DNA of 64,000 nucleotides from Acanthosepion lycidas (lineage: Eukaryota > Mollusca > Cephalopoda > Sepiida > Sepiidae), in the NCBI GenBank assembly GCA_963932145.1, contig OZ010616.1, positions 47,923,427-47,987,426 of the forward strand, in the 5' to 3' direction. The notes beneath the pieces are model-generated. The model was given only the letters and a program-made list of their open reading frames with translations, was not told the origin of the DNA and ran no database searches. Of the stretch, positions 21,352-31,767 are shown one piece after another (positions within the stretch are counted from its first letter, which is position 1; the number at the start of each line of letters is the position of its first letter). Both the position numbers and the translations under genes were made by a program.

Positions 21352-21637
21352 GGCTTATTGCTACATCACATTGAAACACCAGTTCTTGTACAATCACCAA
21401 AGTCAAGCCTAGTTAGTACCTAGTTGGGTGACCACTTGGAAATACCAGGTGCTGTAAGCTCAGATGTGTGGGTGATGTAATGGATAATGGTTCAGAATTG
21501 TTACTCAGAGAGCTGAGTTCCATTTCATGTTGGGTTCGTTATATTCACTTACATGCAAATGACCTTGGGAAAGATATGAATCCACCTCTTCTCCCCCCAC
21601 AGCGGTGGGTTACTTAGTAAGAGTTTTATCCCTAAAT
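21352..21637 (+). mobile_element. 5S rRNA-tRNA chimeric SINE
   Basis: 21352-21460 follows metazoan 5S rRNA along nearly its whole length: CATCAC-TTGAAACACCAGTTCTTG, then CAATCACCAAAGT, then GTTAGTACC and GGGTGACC, and AATACCAGGTGCTGTAAGC. About 10 bp are missing where box A (AGTTAAGCAACG in typical 5S) should be. A tRNA-like segment follows (TAATGGATAATGG at 21478; GAGTTCCATTTC at 21514), then an anonymous body ending TATCCCTAAATCA. Transcribed by RNA polymerase III when intact. The tail abuts the ~500-bp duplication. Confidence 0.85.
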
Positions 21638-22138
21638 CAATTCTAGTTCTCTATTTAAATGCTCATTGTTTTTTTTGAGCAGCATATTTAATAGTGAATT
21701 TTTAAGACTATGCCAAGGTGAAGAGGTTAAAAATATTGGTTTTACAACTAATACTTATCCTGTATGAATCATTCCTACCTCAGGTTTGATATATTTCTTT
21801 TCTAGTTGATATCAAAGAAGATAGGTTTCAAGATTGGGCAGAGACTGAAAATACTTGTACCTGGTACTCCCATAATATGATGGAGAACTAAAAAACCTAC
21901 TGGTATCATGAAGTATAGTTTGGGTGCTGTGGTAAAGATGATATAGCCATGAAACTATGTTTGAAAACATGGTCATTGTTGGATTATGGTTTTGTATGAA
22001 GCCCTGCCACTGTTGTTACAGCAATTTTGTATATATATATATTGTATTTCTTGCTCTCTCTCTCTACCTCCCTCTCTCTCTGTGTATGTATGCATATTTT
22101 CTAAACACAGAAAGTACAGGCTAATTTAGGGAATAAAA
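21637..22138 (+). repeat. ~500-bp near-identical duplication, copy 2
   Basis: Second copy of 14586-15105. Starts TCAATTCTAG exactly at the SINE end and stops at GGGAATAAAA, after which the two flanks differ. Confidence 0.9.
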
Positions 22139-22489
22139 ACTCCACTCCAGCCTTGGAGCAGGTAGAATCAACATTTTAGTGGACTAAGCATTTTTCAATC
22201 TGCTTGTCTGAATCATCTTCAAGAAGCGAGAGCAAGATCTAAAAGCTCAGCCAATCTAACAGTGATCTCATCTCACAATCCTTACTCTTGCTTTGTAAAT
22301 CACTAGTGGGTCTTAAAATGCCACTTAAGATTATTGCACAAAATTTCATAACAAGCCTTATCAAGTTTATTTTCTGGGATATAAAAATATATAAGCATAT
22401 AAATTTAATTAATATAACAAATGGAAGGGAAAAAAATGAATTTCAAGAAACTAGAGTCCAATAACATTCAAACCCAGTAAGCATTCCCT
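22139..22489 (-). other. 3' flank of the Penelope-like element with an eroded hammerhead-like motif
   Basis: On the minus strand near 22185-22225 the sequence CTTGAAGATGATTCAG followed by CAGATTGAAAAATG parallels the CTGAAGA-hairpin-GAAA pattern but with mismatches. No gene. Confidence 0.25.
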
Positions 22490-22675
22490 CTATTTACAAA
22501 GGGAAGGCCCACGGGATCTGATATACAAGGACTCTAGAACCTTGAGGTGATATAAGAAGTGGGACCTAGATAAAATCGAGAAACGGTTTGTAACCACATA
22601 ATTCCTGCTATTTATTACATGCTCTGCAATGGAAGAAGTATTGGTTAGTTGACTTTTCCTGGCATCTGGATTCAA
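22490..22675 (-). pseudogene. GIY-YIG endonuclease C-terminal piece
   Basis: NTSSIAEHVINS, FSILSRS and LKVLESLYIRSRGPSLC form the last helices and strand of the Penelope endonuclease, frame-shifted by one base from the RT frame near 22675. Confidence 0.75.
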
Positions 22676-23703
22676 AATCCTGGGGGTAAGTGTTGTTGTT
22701 TTATTCTCAGATCCAAACGTTGGGACGTCCGAATGGAAGAGAAAACAGGATGGGTAACAAATATTACCTGAACATTAGCCAAAAAATAACAGCTATTAAT
22801 CACATGCGAAATTTGTCTAGATAAAGACTCACCTTCTGAACCAATAATGGGAAGATGCAAATAAACTGGACATTTTTTAACAAAATGCGGCTTAACTCTA
22901 TGAAATTTAATAATGACATCATGGATAACAGAGTTCAAAACATCCAAAGGATATGCATTTTTTGAAAGTGTCATCCTAACAACCTCATTTTCACCACAGA
23001 GAAGGCCATCAGAACATAACTTAAGTTCCCTATGAATTAAGGCCTTAATCAAATTAACCTTTCGTTGTCTGGGACAAAAAGAGTCCCAACGTGTATAAAG
23101 TCCTGTGAAAGTAGCCTTCCTAAATATGGAAGTCTCAAACTTGTCAATGATCTTATGGAAAAGAACATCTAAAAAGGAAAGACAAGAACTGAACTCCTTT
23201 TTTATGGTGAACTTAAGAGCAGGATGAACAGAGTTTAATTTTGTGAGAAACAAGTCGGCTTCAGCCTCATTACTAAAGAGGCAGAAGATATCATCCACAT
23301 AACAGTGATACATAAGAAGAAGACAACCAATACAAGAAAATAAGTAAGCCTCATGAAAACCGACCAAAATATTCGCCAATGCTGGACCCAAAGGCAAATC
23401 CATAGCTACCCCATCGATCTGCTGATACATAATATTATTAAAACTAAATCTGACAGACGCAGTGGCAAACATGATAAGCTCAACAAATACACCCTCAGGA
23501 AAATCTGGAGGAGACAAAGAGGTATGATACAGCATATTGCAACACATCTCAATAGTCTCAGACAGGGGAACACAGGTAAACAAGGAGCAGATATCAAACA
23601 AATACATGAACCAACCATAAGTAGAAGAACTACGTATAATTTCAACAAAAGAGAAGGAATCTTTAATACAGTAAGTACTGAAGTTCGACAAAACTTGGAC
23701 TAA
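22490..23703 (-). mobile_element. Penelope-like retroelement, 5'-truncated, RT and part of GIY-YIG
   Basis: A 339-codon frame (22672-23691) plus a 61-codon continuation (22490-22675) in another frame. RT landmarks: YLFDICSLFTCVPL (residues 31-43, box A), QIDGVAMDLPLGPALAN (91-107, box B, with Asp replacing the usual Gly-Ser), CYVDDIF (130-136, box C), SFLDV (172) and RKATFTGLY (191). The end, RTSQRLDLRIKQ (about 320-331) and SSIAEHVINS, belongs to the GIY-YIG endonuclease. The GIY and YIG strands themselves are gone. Penelope-like elements copy RNA into telomeric or internal sites using this RT plus endonuclease. The N-terminus is cut at about 23703. Confidence 0.88.
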
Positions 23704-24060
23704 AAAATAAACAATATATCAAAGGGGATAACTCTCTTTATTTTTTTATATAAAATACCCTAGTTATACCAATTAACTTAAACCAGAACACAGGGTAGAA
23801 ATATAATATAAGGGTGTGAATATAAAAAATAATAAGTCAGGACTATATATCTAATGTGTTTGAAACCAAGCCTTGTACTTATAAAGAAGAAATTATATAT
23901 GCACACATTATAAACTAATCAAGTACAGTAATATTGGATTATATGTGTATATAGATATATAAGAAATGTTATTAATGATGGTTTCTAAGAATATTAATAA
24001 TCGTTGCATATTATATTAATATTTGTAAAATCTATTTTGTAATCTCATGCAGGTACATGG
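23704..24060. other. AT-rich spacer
   Basis: Nothing recognised. Confidence 0.6.
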
Positions 24061-24120
<60 letters not shown>

Positions 24121-24142
24121 CCACATATATATATATACACAC
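24061..24142. repeat. (TA)n microsatellite
   Basis: Over 50 bp of TA then interrupted TA/CA. Confidence 0.95.
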
Positions 24143-24245
24143 ATGAAGAAATATAGTTTTAAGGTGTGCTATATTTATGGGATAAAGTGTTCAATTTCAG
24201 AGATAGAGCATATGTAAATACAAATATAAAAGTAAACATTGAAGT

Positions 24246-24305
24246 CAACACACAGAGGCAACAGGCTGTTTCATGCTAGATGCAGTCGTCAGGCTGCAAG
24301 TGTTG
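24246..24305 (-). ncRNA. Hammerhead ribozyme candidate (best in window)
   Basis: Read on the minus strand: CTGACGA (24286-24292), short hairpin TGC-ATCTA-GCA, then GAAA (24269-24272), C, a small stem III (ACA-GCC-TGT), T as the cleavage-site base, and a closing stem I in which CAACAC (24300-24305) pairs with GTGTTG (24246-24251). All conserved hammerhead core bases are present; position 7 is C, a position known to tolerate any base. Stem I is partly mismatched and the first pair of stem II is C-T. It stands between a (TA)n tract with a characteristic flank (24143-24240) and a TTTA-rich repeat. Activity is untested. Confidence 0.6.
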
Positions 24306-24329
24306 GATTTTTTCTCAACTATTTATATA

Positions 24330-24880
24330 TATGGGTCAGTGGTGCATTGTGGGTAATCCATCCAGGTGGTTATTGGGGTGGGAGTGGCTTGTTTATTTAT
24401 TTATCTATTTATTTGGGTTAATTTATTTTACTTGTGTTTTATTTTCATTTTTTATTTTATATATTTATTTATTCATTTTGGTTTTCATTGTTTTATTAAT
24501 GTAGTAAAAAAAATTGAGGGGATTTGCTTGGGTCGCTTATGTAATAGTTTGTTTTGGTCTGGGAAGATAAAGCTATTTATTCGTCCAATTTTTGGATTGA
24601 TTATTGTAGTCTATTCTGTTATTTTGGCAGGGGTCAGTTTTTAATTGGTTTATTATTTTATTTATTTATTTGGATTGATTATTTTTACTTGTTTTTCCTT
24701 ATTTATGTTTATTTTTATTAGTTCTAACAGTTATTTTAGTGGGAATGATTTGTTAATTTGTTCATTTATTTATTTATTTGGATTAATTTCTACTTGTTTT
24801 TTCTTATTTATTGGCTTATTTTTTATTTTATATATTTTTATTTACTTTATTCAGTTTTTGATTTTTGAGTAACATAGTAT
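24330..24880 (+). repeat. TTTATTTATT-rich tandem repeat
   Basis: Three imperfect units each with TTTATTTGG-TTAATTT or GATTGATT, ACTTGT-TTT and a following T-rich tail. Inverse copies lie at 25498-25660 and 55050-55560. Reading frames here are low-complexity Ile/Phe/Tyr. Confidence 0.8.
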
Positions 24881-24959
24881 ATTTCTAATTTAAATAATGT
24901 TGGTTGGTTGGGTTTTATGGCATATCAACTACTGTGGGTCATTTAATGCCAAATTAAGG

Positions 24960-25090
<131 letters not shown>

Positions 25091-25126
25091 TCCTATACAT
25101 ATATTAAATATACAGTACTATTAAAC

Positions 25127-25413
25127 ATATAGGTGGCAACATTATTTTTTCAAAAACACATAGCTGGCAACATTATTGTTTCAAAAACACATAGCTGGCA
25201 ACCTTATTTTTTCAAAAGCGTATAGCTGGCAACATTATTCTTTCCAAAAAACGTATAGCTGGCAACATTATTTTTTCAAAAACATATAGCTGGCAACATT
25301 ATTTTTTCCAGAAAACATATAGCTGGCAACATTATTTTTTCAAAAATGTATAGCTGGCAACATTATTGTTTCAAAAACATATAGCTGGCAACATTATTTT
25401 TCCGAAAACATTA
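25127..25413 (+). repeat. Minisatellite, nine 31-33-bp units
   Basis: ATAGCTGGCAACATTATT then T(C)nA-rich spacer, nine consecutive units differing by a few bases and one or two indels. Confidence 0.95.
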
Positions 25414-25433
25414 TCTGAAGCCTTGTTGTTGGA

Positions 25434-25490
25434 CGTAGTTTATTGTCATACCTAGGATGCAGATGTAGTTTATCGTCATACCCAGGATGC
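25434..25490 (+). repeat. Two tandem GTAGTTTAT-GTCATACC-AGGATGC units
   Basis: Direct repeat of 27-29 bp, with a third related copy at 10263-10290. Confidence 0.75.
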
Positions 25491-25497
25491 CTAGCTA

Positions 25498-25660
25498 AAT
25501 AAATAATTAAATAAGCAACCTAAGCAAATCCCCCCAATTTTTTTCCTCATTAATAAAAAATCGAAAACCAAAAAGAATAAATAAATATATAAAATAAAAA
25601 ATGAAAATAAAACACAAGTAAAATAAATTAATTCAAATAAATAAATAGACATTAGGTTTA
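25498..25660 (-). repeat. TTTATTTATT-family repeat, inverse copy
   Basis: Minus-strand match to 24400-24560 including the (A/T)TTGGGGGGATTTGCTTAGG-like segment at 25520-25545. Confidence 0.7.
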
Positions 25661-25689
25661 TAAGTCCCAGAAATTCATACACAGATGTC

Positions 25690-25960
25690 CTTAAGGACAC
25701 ATGGCACAGTGGATAAAGGTGTTGCTTAGATCCAGTGACAGGACCTGAAGAGTGTGAGTTCAATGGAGAACTTGGCAAGGGCAATTAACAGAAGATAACT
25801 AATATCCATTAGAACTAGAACAGACTACCCCAGCAAGTGAAATAAATGGTTCATTTCGACATACCAACCACCTGAAGAAGGTCGGAGCATACAACAGCTG
25901 AAACGTTGTGATAAATATGGCAACAAAGATGAGGATGACAGTCCAAACAATGTAAATAGT
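25690..25960 (+). mobile_element. tRNA-like head joined to a hammerhead-like tail (composite element)
   Basis: Head 25690-25775: A box-like TGGCACAGTGG (25705) and B box-like GAGTTCAATGG (25756). Body 25776-25870. Then the CTGAAGA...GAAAC motif at 25872-25904 and a conserved tail GTTGTGATAAATATGG-CAACAAAGATGAGGA. The same composite occurs at 50250-50575 with the head inverted. A tail fragment occurs at 53509-53570. Confidence 0.7.
25872..25905 (+). ncRNA. Hammerhead-like motif
   Basis: CTGAAGA (25872-25878), a hairpin region including AG...CT, then GAAAC (25900-25904). Core positions 3-9 agree with the consensus because the A at position 7 is allowed. Stem II is eroded compared with the copy at 50483. 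The base at the cleavage position appears to be G, which would not be cleaved. Confidence 0.4.
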
Positions 25961-26313
25961 GAAAAACTGTCCAATATTTCATTATTATATTGGTCGTCAA
26001 TCTAAGCTTTTGACTCAATTGAGCCATCATCAATGTTATACAGACATTACAACAGAGATGTTTACCATCAAAGATAACATCCTGTTTTGTTTACATAGAA
26101 GTTTGCTATTACATGATAAGCTGAAAGCTTGGACCAATGACCAATCTGATAAAGAAATATTAAAATGTTGTACAGTTTTTGTCTTTATTTTCTCTTGAAA
26201 CTAATGCCATTATATGATGCTTGGATTGAACTCATGATCAAATATAATAGACATTCATTGTCTTTTATATTTAACAATATATGCTTCAATAATGATCTGC
26301 TGCCCCTATACAC

Positions 26314-26317
<4 letters not shown>

Positions 26318-26379
<62 letters not shown>
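26318..26379. repeat. (TA)n microsatellite
   Basis: About 60 bp of TA. Confidence 0.97.
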
Positions 26380-26382
<3 letters not shown>

Positions 26383-26407
26383 ATATCAACATAAACTTTA
26401 CATTATT

Positions 26408-26437
26408 CTGATAAAGTCCAAAAGGATGAAACATGTC
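26408..26437 (+). ncRNA. Hammerhead-like motif, one core change
   Basis: CTGATAA (26408-26414; G8 is A), GTCC-AAAA-GGAT hairpin (26416-26427), GAAAC (26428-26432), then ATGTC giving a GTC cleavage triplet. A (TA)n run lies 28 bp upstream. It shares CATCAACATAA-type upstream sequence and the GAAACATGTC end with the motif at 61751. Confidence 0.45.
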
Positions 26438-26652
26438 ATACATACAATTTTTTACATTTTTTAATCAATTCACCCCAAGCATGTCAAAAATGCTTCTAAG
26501 ACACAAATGCCCATGGAGAATCAAAGAGAATGAGTAGACTCTAGAAGGAACCAAAAATCTAATTTTAAACAGGAAACAAGAGATAAACCTCAACTCCTGT
26601 TCAAAAGACTGGGGAGGAGTGTGAACTTACACACACACACACACACACATAT

Positions 26653-27165
26653 ATTTCCTAATAATTCATCATGTCTAAACCTAGAATCCTCAACATCCAC
26701 ATATACAAAAAGCACTGGACAACCATTACATCTTTTCGGGGACTCATTAGCAGTGTGCATCCTCTACCCACTCTAAGAAATGTACCCAAAGTGTTATGAT
26801 ATGACACAAGCATCATATTGTTGGGCCAGCAGGCCATAGTGGTGAAGAAGTAACAAAGTTACTAGACACAATATAGCACAGCTCATCCTATTTTCAGTGA
26901 TGTTACTTCTCCAAGCATGCATAACCTACAGGACTGTCTCCAAGAGCAATGACTTCCTTCACCAAACCACACAGTCCAGAGCATTAGAAGCTGGATCTAG
27001 CATGTGTTTATATAACTGATTAGTAATTTGGGGATTTGTATAATTTTCATAATAATTCATCATGTCTAAACCTAGAATCCTCAACACACACATGCAAAAA
27101 AGCAATGGACAGCTGTTTCATCCTTTTTGGAACAAATCAGCAGTGCACATGCTCTACCGACACTA
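26653..27165 (+). repeat. Pair of ~115-bp direct repeats
   Basis: AATAATTCATCATGTCTAAACC to GCAGTG-CAT-CTCTACC occurs at about 26655-26770 and 27050-27165. The second copy begins inside the terminal repeat of the element at 27016. Confidence 0.75.
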
Positions 27166-27375
27166 TATGTCATCCAACTCTTTTTGAATCCTCTGCAATG
27201 TACTCAGATAGATACTCAAAAATTCTGAAATTTTTGTACCTTCAAATTTTTGGCATTCTGCATCATGATGCCTTTTTTTTCACAGACACTGCCCAACTGA
27301 CCCTACTATACTGTGGAGTTGACAAAATAAAAAACAAATCATGGGCATGCATGAAATTAAAATTATAAAATGGTG

Positions 27376-27450
<75 letters not shown>

Positions 27451-27520
27451 CGTGTGTGTGTGTGTGTGTGTGTGATGAATTATTATGAACATTATACAAT
27501 TACTGAAATTACTAATCATA
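27016..27520. mobile_element. ~505-bp element with ~48-bp terminal inverted repeats
   Basis: Left end 27018-27062 (GATTAGTAATTT... TTCATAATAATTCATC) is the inverse of 27469-27516 (GATGAATTATTATGAAC... AAATTACTAATC). The interior includes a (TA)n(TG)n microsatellite and no transposase. Class unknown. Confidence 0.6.
27375..27474. repeat. (TA)n(TG)n(CG)n microsatellite
   Basis: TA run, then TG run with a short GCGCGC interruption. Confidence 0.97.
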
Positions 27521-28102
27521 TATATACATATATATATCCAAGTATATGATTTGTTTTACGCGTGAGTTTAGGACCCCATTCACACACTCTTAGGATTAAA
27601 ATGTATACATTGTCAAAGGACCAGATATTAAATTAGCTAAAGTAACTTCAATGAAGAAATAAATTGAATAACATATATATTTCTTCTTTTCTCCTCAGTA
27701 ATTTTATAGTTGTAAACTTAATAGCAATTAAATTTTGATTTTGAAATTAGCAGTTTTTAATTTTAATATTAAATTTTAGCATATAATTTTTTAATTATTG
27801 GTTGGAATAAATTATTTTTTAATACTACCCATATTTTAAACATCTGAATAGATATTATAAGATGACTTCGTTATCAAGCTTTTTGAATTTTCCTATACTT
27901 GTATTTTGATTGGTCAATCTAGCCTTTGTAACAACGTTTTCCCCTTGCGAAGGATTGTTAATTAATTTGAAACTTTTAAAATCATTTATTTTACATTCAA
28001 CGTCATCACTTGATAAGACACCGACGGTGTTGAAACAAAATGGCTATTTTTGTAGTGATTTTATAACATATTTATGTTATAAATTTTTTAAAAATAAATA
28101 AT

Positions 28103-28103
28103 T

Positions 28104-28144
<41 letters not shown>

Positions 28145-28303
28145 AATAATAAAAATATAGTTTTAAGCTATGCTATATTTATGAGTTTAGTTTCTCAAAT
28201 ATCAGGGATAGAATGTATATAAATATAAAATAAATATTGCCCTGACTATTGTGCTTAAGCATGAAACAGACCATCGCTGCTGGGAGTTGACCTTAATATC
28301 TAT

Positions 28304-28340
<37 letters not shown>
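28103..28340 (+). repeat. (TA)n pair bracketing a hammerhead-type repeat
   Basis: TA runs at 28103-28142 and 28308-28340. Between them ATATAGTTTTAAG-TATGCTATATTTATG matches the flank of the ribozyme at 24143-24240 and the fragment at 45780-45880. Confidence 0.85.
28251..28290 (+). ncRNA. Hammerhead-like motif, G8 lost, inverted relative to its flank
   Basis: CTGACTA (28251-28257 region), GTGC-TTAA-GCAT hairpin, GAAACAG. The G at core position 8 is T, so it is probably inactive. Compared with 24246-24305 the left flank has the same orientation but the ribozyme segment is flipped. Confidence 0.4.
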
Positions 28341-28344
<4 letters not shown>

Positions 28345-28345
<1 letters not shown>

Positions 28346-29750
28346 TGGAATAATAATATTAATTCAGATCATTAAGACCTAACAAAGAAAATAATCCAGT
28401 AAATTACTGTAGTTTGATAGATTTAAAAGCAAACAGATTTTTGGAAAAAAAGTGCTCAATATAAAAAATAGAGCAAAATTAACTGATAGATAAAGAAAAC
28501 TTCAAAACATTTATCTTTATGACTTCAAGATTTGTAGATATATTACTCATTGAGGTTAAATTTTTCTGTCTCACACAAGTGGTATATTTGTGAAACAAAG
28601 TTGTAAATATCTTTTAAACTTTTCTTTCTCTCCCTTTTTCTCTCTCTCTCTCTTTCTCTCTATCACTATATATATATACACACACATACTGATTTATTTG
28701 TGGTATATAGAAGATGTGTGCACATATGTGTAATTTTTTAGATGAGTGAATATTTGTATGTGTATATATATTCTGGTGCATATTTTAGACAGTACTGTTC
28801 ATTTAAAAATGGAGAGAAAGAAGGAAAGAGAAAAAACAGAAAGAGAAGAAATAAAACAAAGAGTTTTAAGATGTCAGTGTGAAAGAGAGAGAGAGGGGAG
28901 AAAGAAGGGAGAGAGAGGAGAGAGAGAAAGAGACTTCTTTATGAACAGTAGGATGTTCATATAGAAATATCTGTTAATGAAACAACTCAAAACACATTTA
29001 TATAGAAGCATGAATAGTTATGTCTGAATATGTGTACCAGTGTTTAATGCTAATGTGTGTGTGAATATATTTAACTAAGAGGGTGAGATAGATAGATAGA
29101 TAGATAGATAGATATATAAAGATTGAGAGAAGTAGATGCATACAGAGATAAAGATAAAAGAGAGAGATATACAGATGTAGAGAGAGTGATCAAAAGTAAT
29201 CTATCTATTGATCTATGTGTCCATATGTGTGCATGTATATGTGAGTGTATATTGATAATTGTTTCAACTTGTGTTTGTGTGTGTATATGAGCATGCATGC
29301 ATGTGTAGGCTTATACATGTGTGAACATGCTACAGCAAGTATATGTTTAATTTATATTTTGGCAGCACTCCCAATGTACCATAAGCGGTCATTGAAACTG
29401 TGTTTGTCTTTCAGGGTAGAGGAATATAAAGCTAGTTACATGATTTGGTGAGGTGTGGGATATAGGAAGAGGTGAGTGAATACCCCTGGTGTCACAGATA
29501 AGCTAGTGAACTGAGTTAAAATAAATATTGACATTAAGTATTTGACACCTGTTCAGACACCTACTGAATTCAGGCTATATAGAAGCATACCCTCTCTTAT
29601 CTTCCATGGTTTATAAGAACCGATTAATGGCTTATGTGTCTTCAACATATATGGTTAACGTAGTATTTATATCAGCAGATATGTGTGTGTGTGTAAACCA
29701 TTTTTACTCATTTTGTCCATACCTAATATGTCTATATATATTTATCTCAA
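28345..29750. other. AT-rich spacer with short microsatellites
   Basis: CT-rich 28623-28660, GA-rich 28805-28935, (GATA)n 29084-29112. No gene recognised. Confidence 0.6.
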
Positions 29751-29754
29751 TCAA

Positions 29755-29756
29755 TT

Positions 29757-29816
<60 letters not shown>

Positions 29817-29873
29817 ATTTAGCTAGCTATCTATATCTATCTCATTCTATTCATATCTATCTTGTTCTATTCA

Positions 29874-29929
<56 letters not shown>

Positions 29930-29930
29930 A
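29755..29930. repeat. (TCTA)n microsatellite, two blocks
   Basis: Blocks at about 29757-29815 and 29873-29929 separated by imperfect TCTAT/ TTCATATCTAT repeats. Confidence 0.96.
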
Positions 29931-30109
29931 TTCACATACCCAAATATATAGACAACTCATATTCATATACAACCATACATACATACAAGTATACTCATGC
30001 TAGTATTTTCAAGAACATAATAATTTATATTTCAGTTGACATTTTTTATGTTGAATGTTTATGTTATGCTTTTCTACATTTGTATAAAGTATTATATATT
30101 CATTTTACT

Positions 30110-30600
30110 GCTCCAGTAGTATCTGACTCTGCCTGCTATGCTCTTTGCAGGAGCCAAATTAAAACTAAAATGGAGTATTGCTACCATATCAAGGCTGGAG
30201 AAGTCTTGTCCTCACTTACCTGTTTTGAAAGAGTTTAAAAGCATATATGTGGCCTTGTGGGTGATGAATTATCATCCACCCTATGATCCCTTCCCTCCAG
30301 ATGAAATATCACAAGTCTCTCACTAATCTATCACTATTTCCATGGCCAGTGTTCTGACAAGCTACTTTCCAAAGTTCCACCAACCCTAACTTTTGAAACT
30401 GGGACCTATCATGCCATATACACAAGGAGGAATCTTTTTTTAACCCTTTCATATTCCATTAGTAAGAAGTAGGTTCCACTCGGACAGCCTCTTTCCAAGA
30501 ACTGCTCCCTTGTGAAACCAAATCCTAGCAGGATGTTTACAATTTTGATCACTTCAAGTCTAGGCTTAAACATTATCTTTCCTACAGAACCTTTTGAACT
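30110..30600 (+). pseudogene. LINE reverse transcriptase tail (CR1/L2/jockey-like)
   Basis: Encodes RSQIKTKMEYCYHIKAG (start of the RT thumb), then across frames SLSLIYHYFHGQCSDKLLSKVPP and FETGTYHAIYTRRN. This is the C-terminal part of RTs annotated as RNA-directed DNA polymerase from mobile element jockey. No catalytic boxes remain. Clade cannot be settled by eye. Confidence 0.7.
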
Positions 30601-31049
30601 TCTTGCTATTTTTTATGCTCATACAACATGGCACAATAACCCTCTACCTTGAGTGGCTCTTGGACCTTGTATTGGGTTAATTAGTATGAAAAAAATGTTA
30701 AAGACAATTTTTTCTTGTTGGGGAATAAATTATGTAGATTAATCCAGTGATAGATTCAACAAGTTCAAAATGATTCATGCAAAACATTCCACAAATTTGA
30801 AGGACTTCCTTACTTTGTTGGATTATATCCATAGACAAAATAAATTTAGAGATGTAGAAAAAGGAGAGAGAACTGGTTCCTAATTTCATGGACAAAACAT
30901 TTGGGATATTCAAGAAGGAAAAAAAACAGGTGTTATCAAACTTGACTCCCACCACTGGATTTGGCTTCTTAACAAATATTGGTTCCATTTAAACTAAATA
31001 AGAAATTAAAAACATGTTTAGTGATAGCATTGTGTAATTACATATCCTA

Positions 31050-31050
<1 letters not shown>
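30601..31050. other. Unassigned spacer
   Basis: A 96-codon minus-strand frame (30698-30988) has no recognised motif and is treated as chance. Confidence 0.5.
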
Positions 31051-31051
<1 letters not shown>

Positions 31052-31110
<59 letters not shown>

Positions 31111-31505
31111 GTAAATTATATATATATATATATATAAAAGGCAAATATTATTAAAACAACAGAAAGTTTATGCTGATTAATTTTAATTATCAACTTTTAC
31201 AAATTATGAATAAACCTTCTTAGAAAAAGGAGAAAATTTCATCAGAAATTCATTTCAGAAGAAAAGTACAAGAAATATGGTCAAAGCTTTTGACTTTCTT
31301 AAGTCTTGTAATTTTCTGAGATAGATAGATATGTAGGTAGGTAGGTAGGTAGGTAGGTAGGTAGGTAGGTAGATAAATAGCTATGAACAGACTGAGATAG
31401 ATAAGAATAGATTGATATTGATAAATAAGAATAGACTGAGATAGTATGAATTGACTTAGATATACTGATAGATGTATAAAACTGATCTATCTATCTATCT
31501 ATCTA

Positions 31506-31547
<42 letters not shown>

Positions 31548-31609
31548 AAGAGAGAGAGAGAAATATAGAAAAAGCAGGTGAGCGATACATATATAAATCG
31601 ATAAACAGG

Positions 31610-31683
<74 letters not shown>

Positions 31684-31767
31684 TATGAAGATATATAAAT
31701 TTTTATATATCAGAACTGTGCTATATCTAATATACATATATTTATATATATATATATATATATATAA
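31052..31767. repeat. Cluster of (TA)n, (GGTA)n and (TCTA)n microsatellites
   Basis: TA at 31052-31100, 31117-31136, 31508-31541, 31613-31676 and 31742-31767; GGTA at 31337-31371; TCTA at 31484-31508. Confidence 0.95.

Noticed and set aside
21352..21460. Functional 5S rRNA gene
   Set aside because: Box A region deleted and many substitutions; fused to a tRNA-like SINE body.
25127..25413. CRISPR-like array
   Set aside because: Units are contiguous with near-identical full length, so there are no unique spacers; the genome is eukaryotic.
29606..30238. 210-codon plus-strand frame
   Set aside because: Mostly translation of (TCTA)n. Only its last ~40 codons match a LINE RT tail, which is annotated separately.
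30698..30988. 96-codon minus-strand frame as a gene
   Set aside because: No motif, no splice signals, typical of chance in AT-rich DNA.
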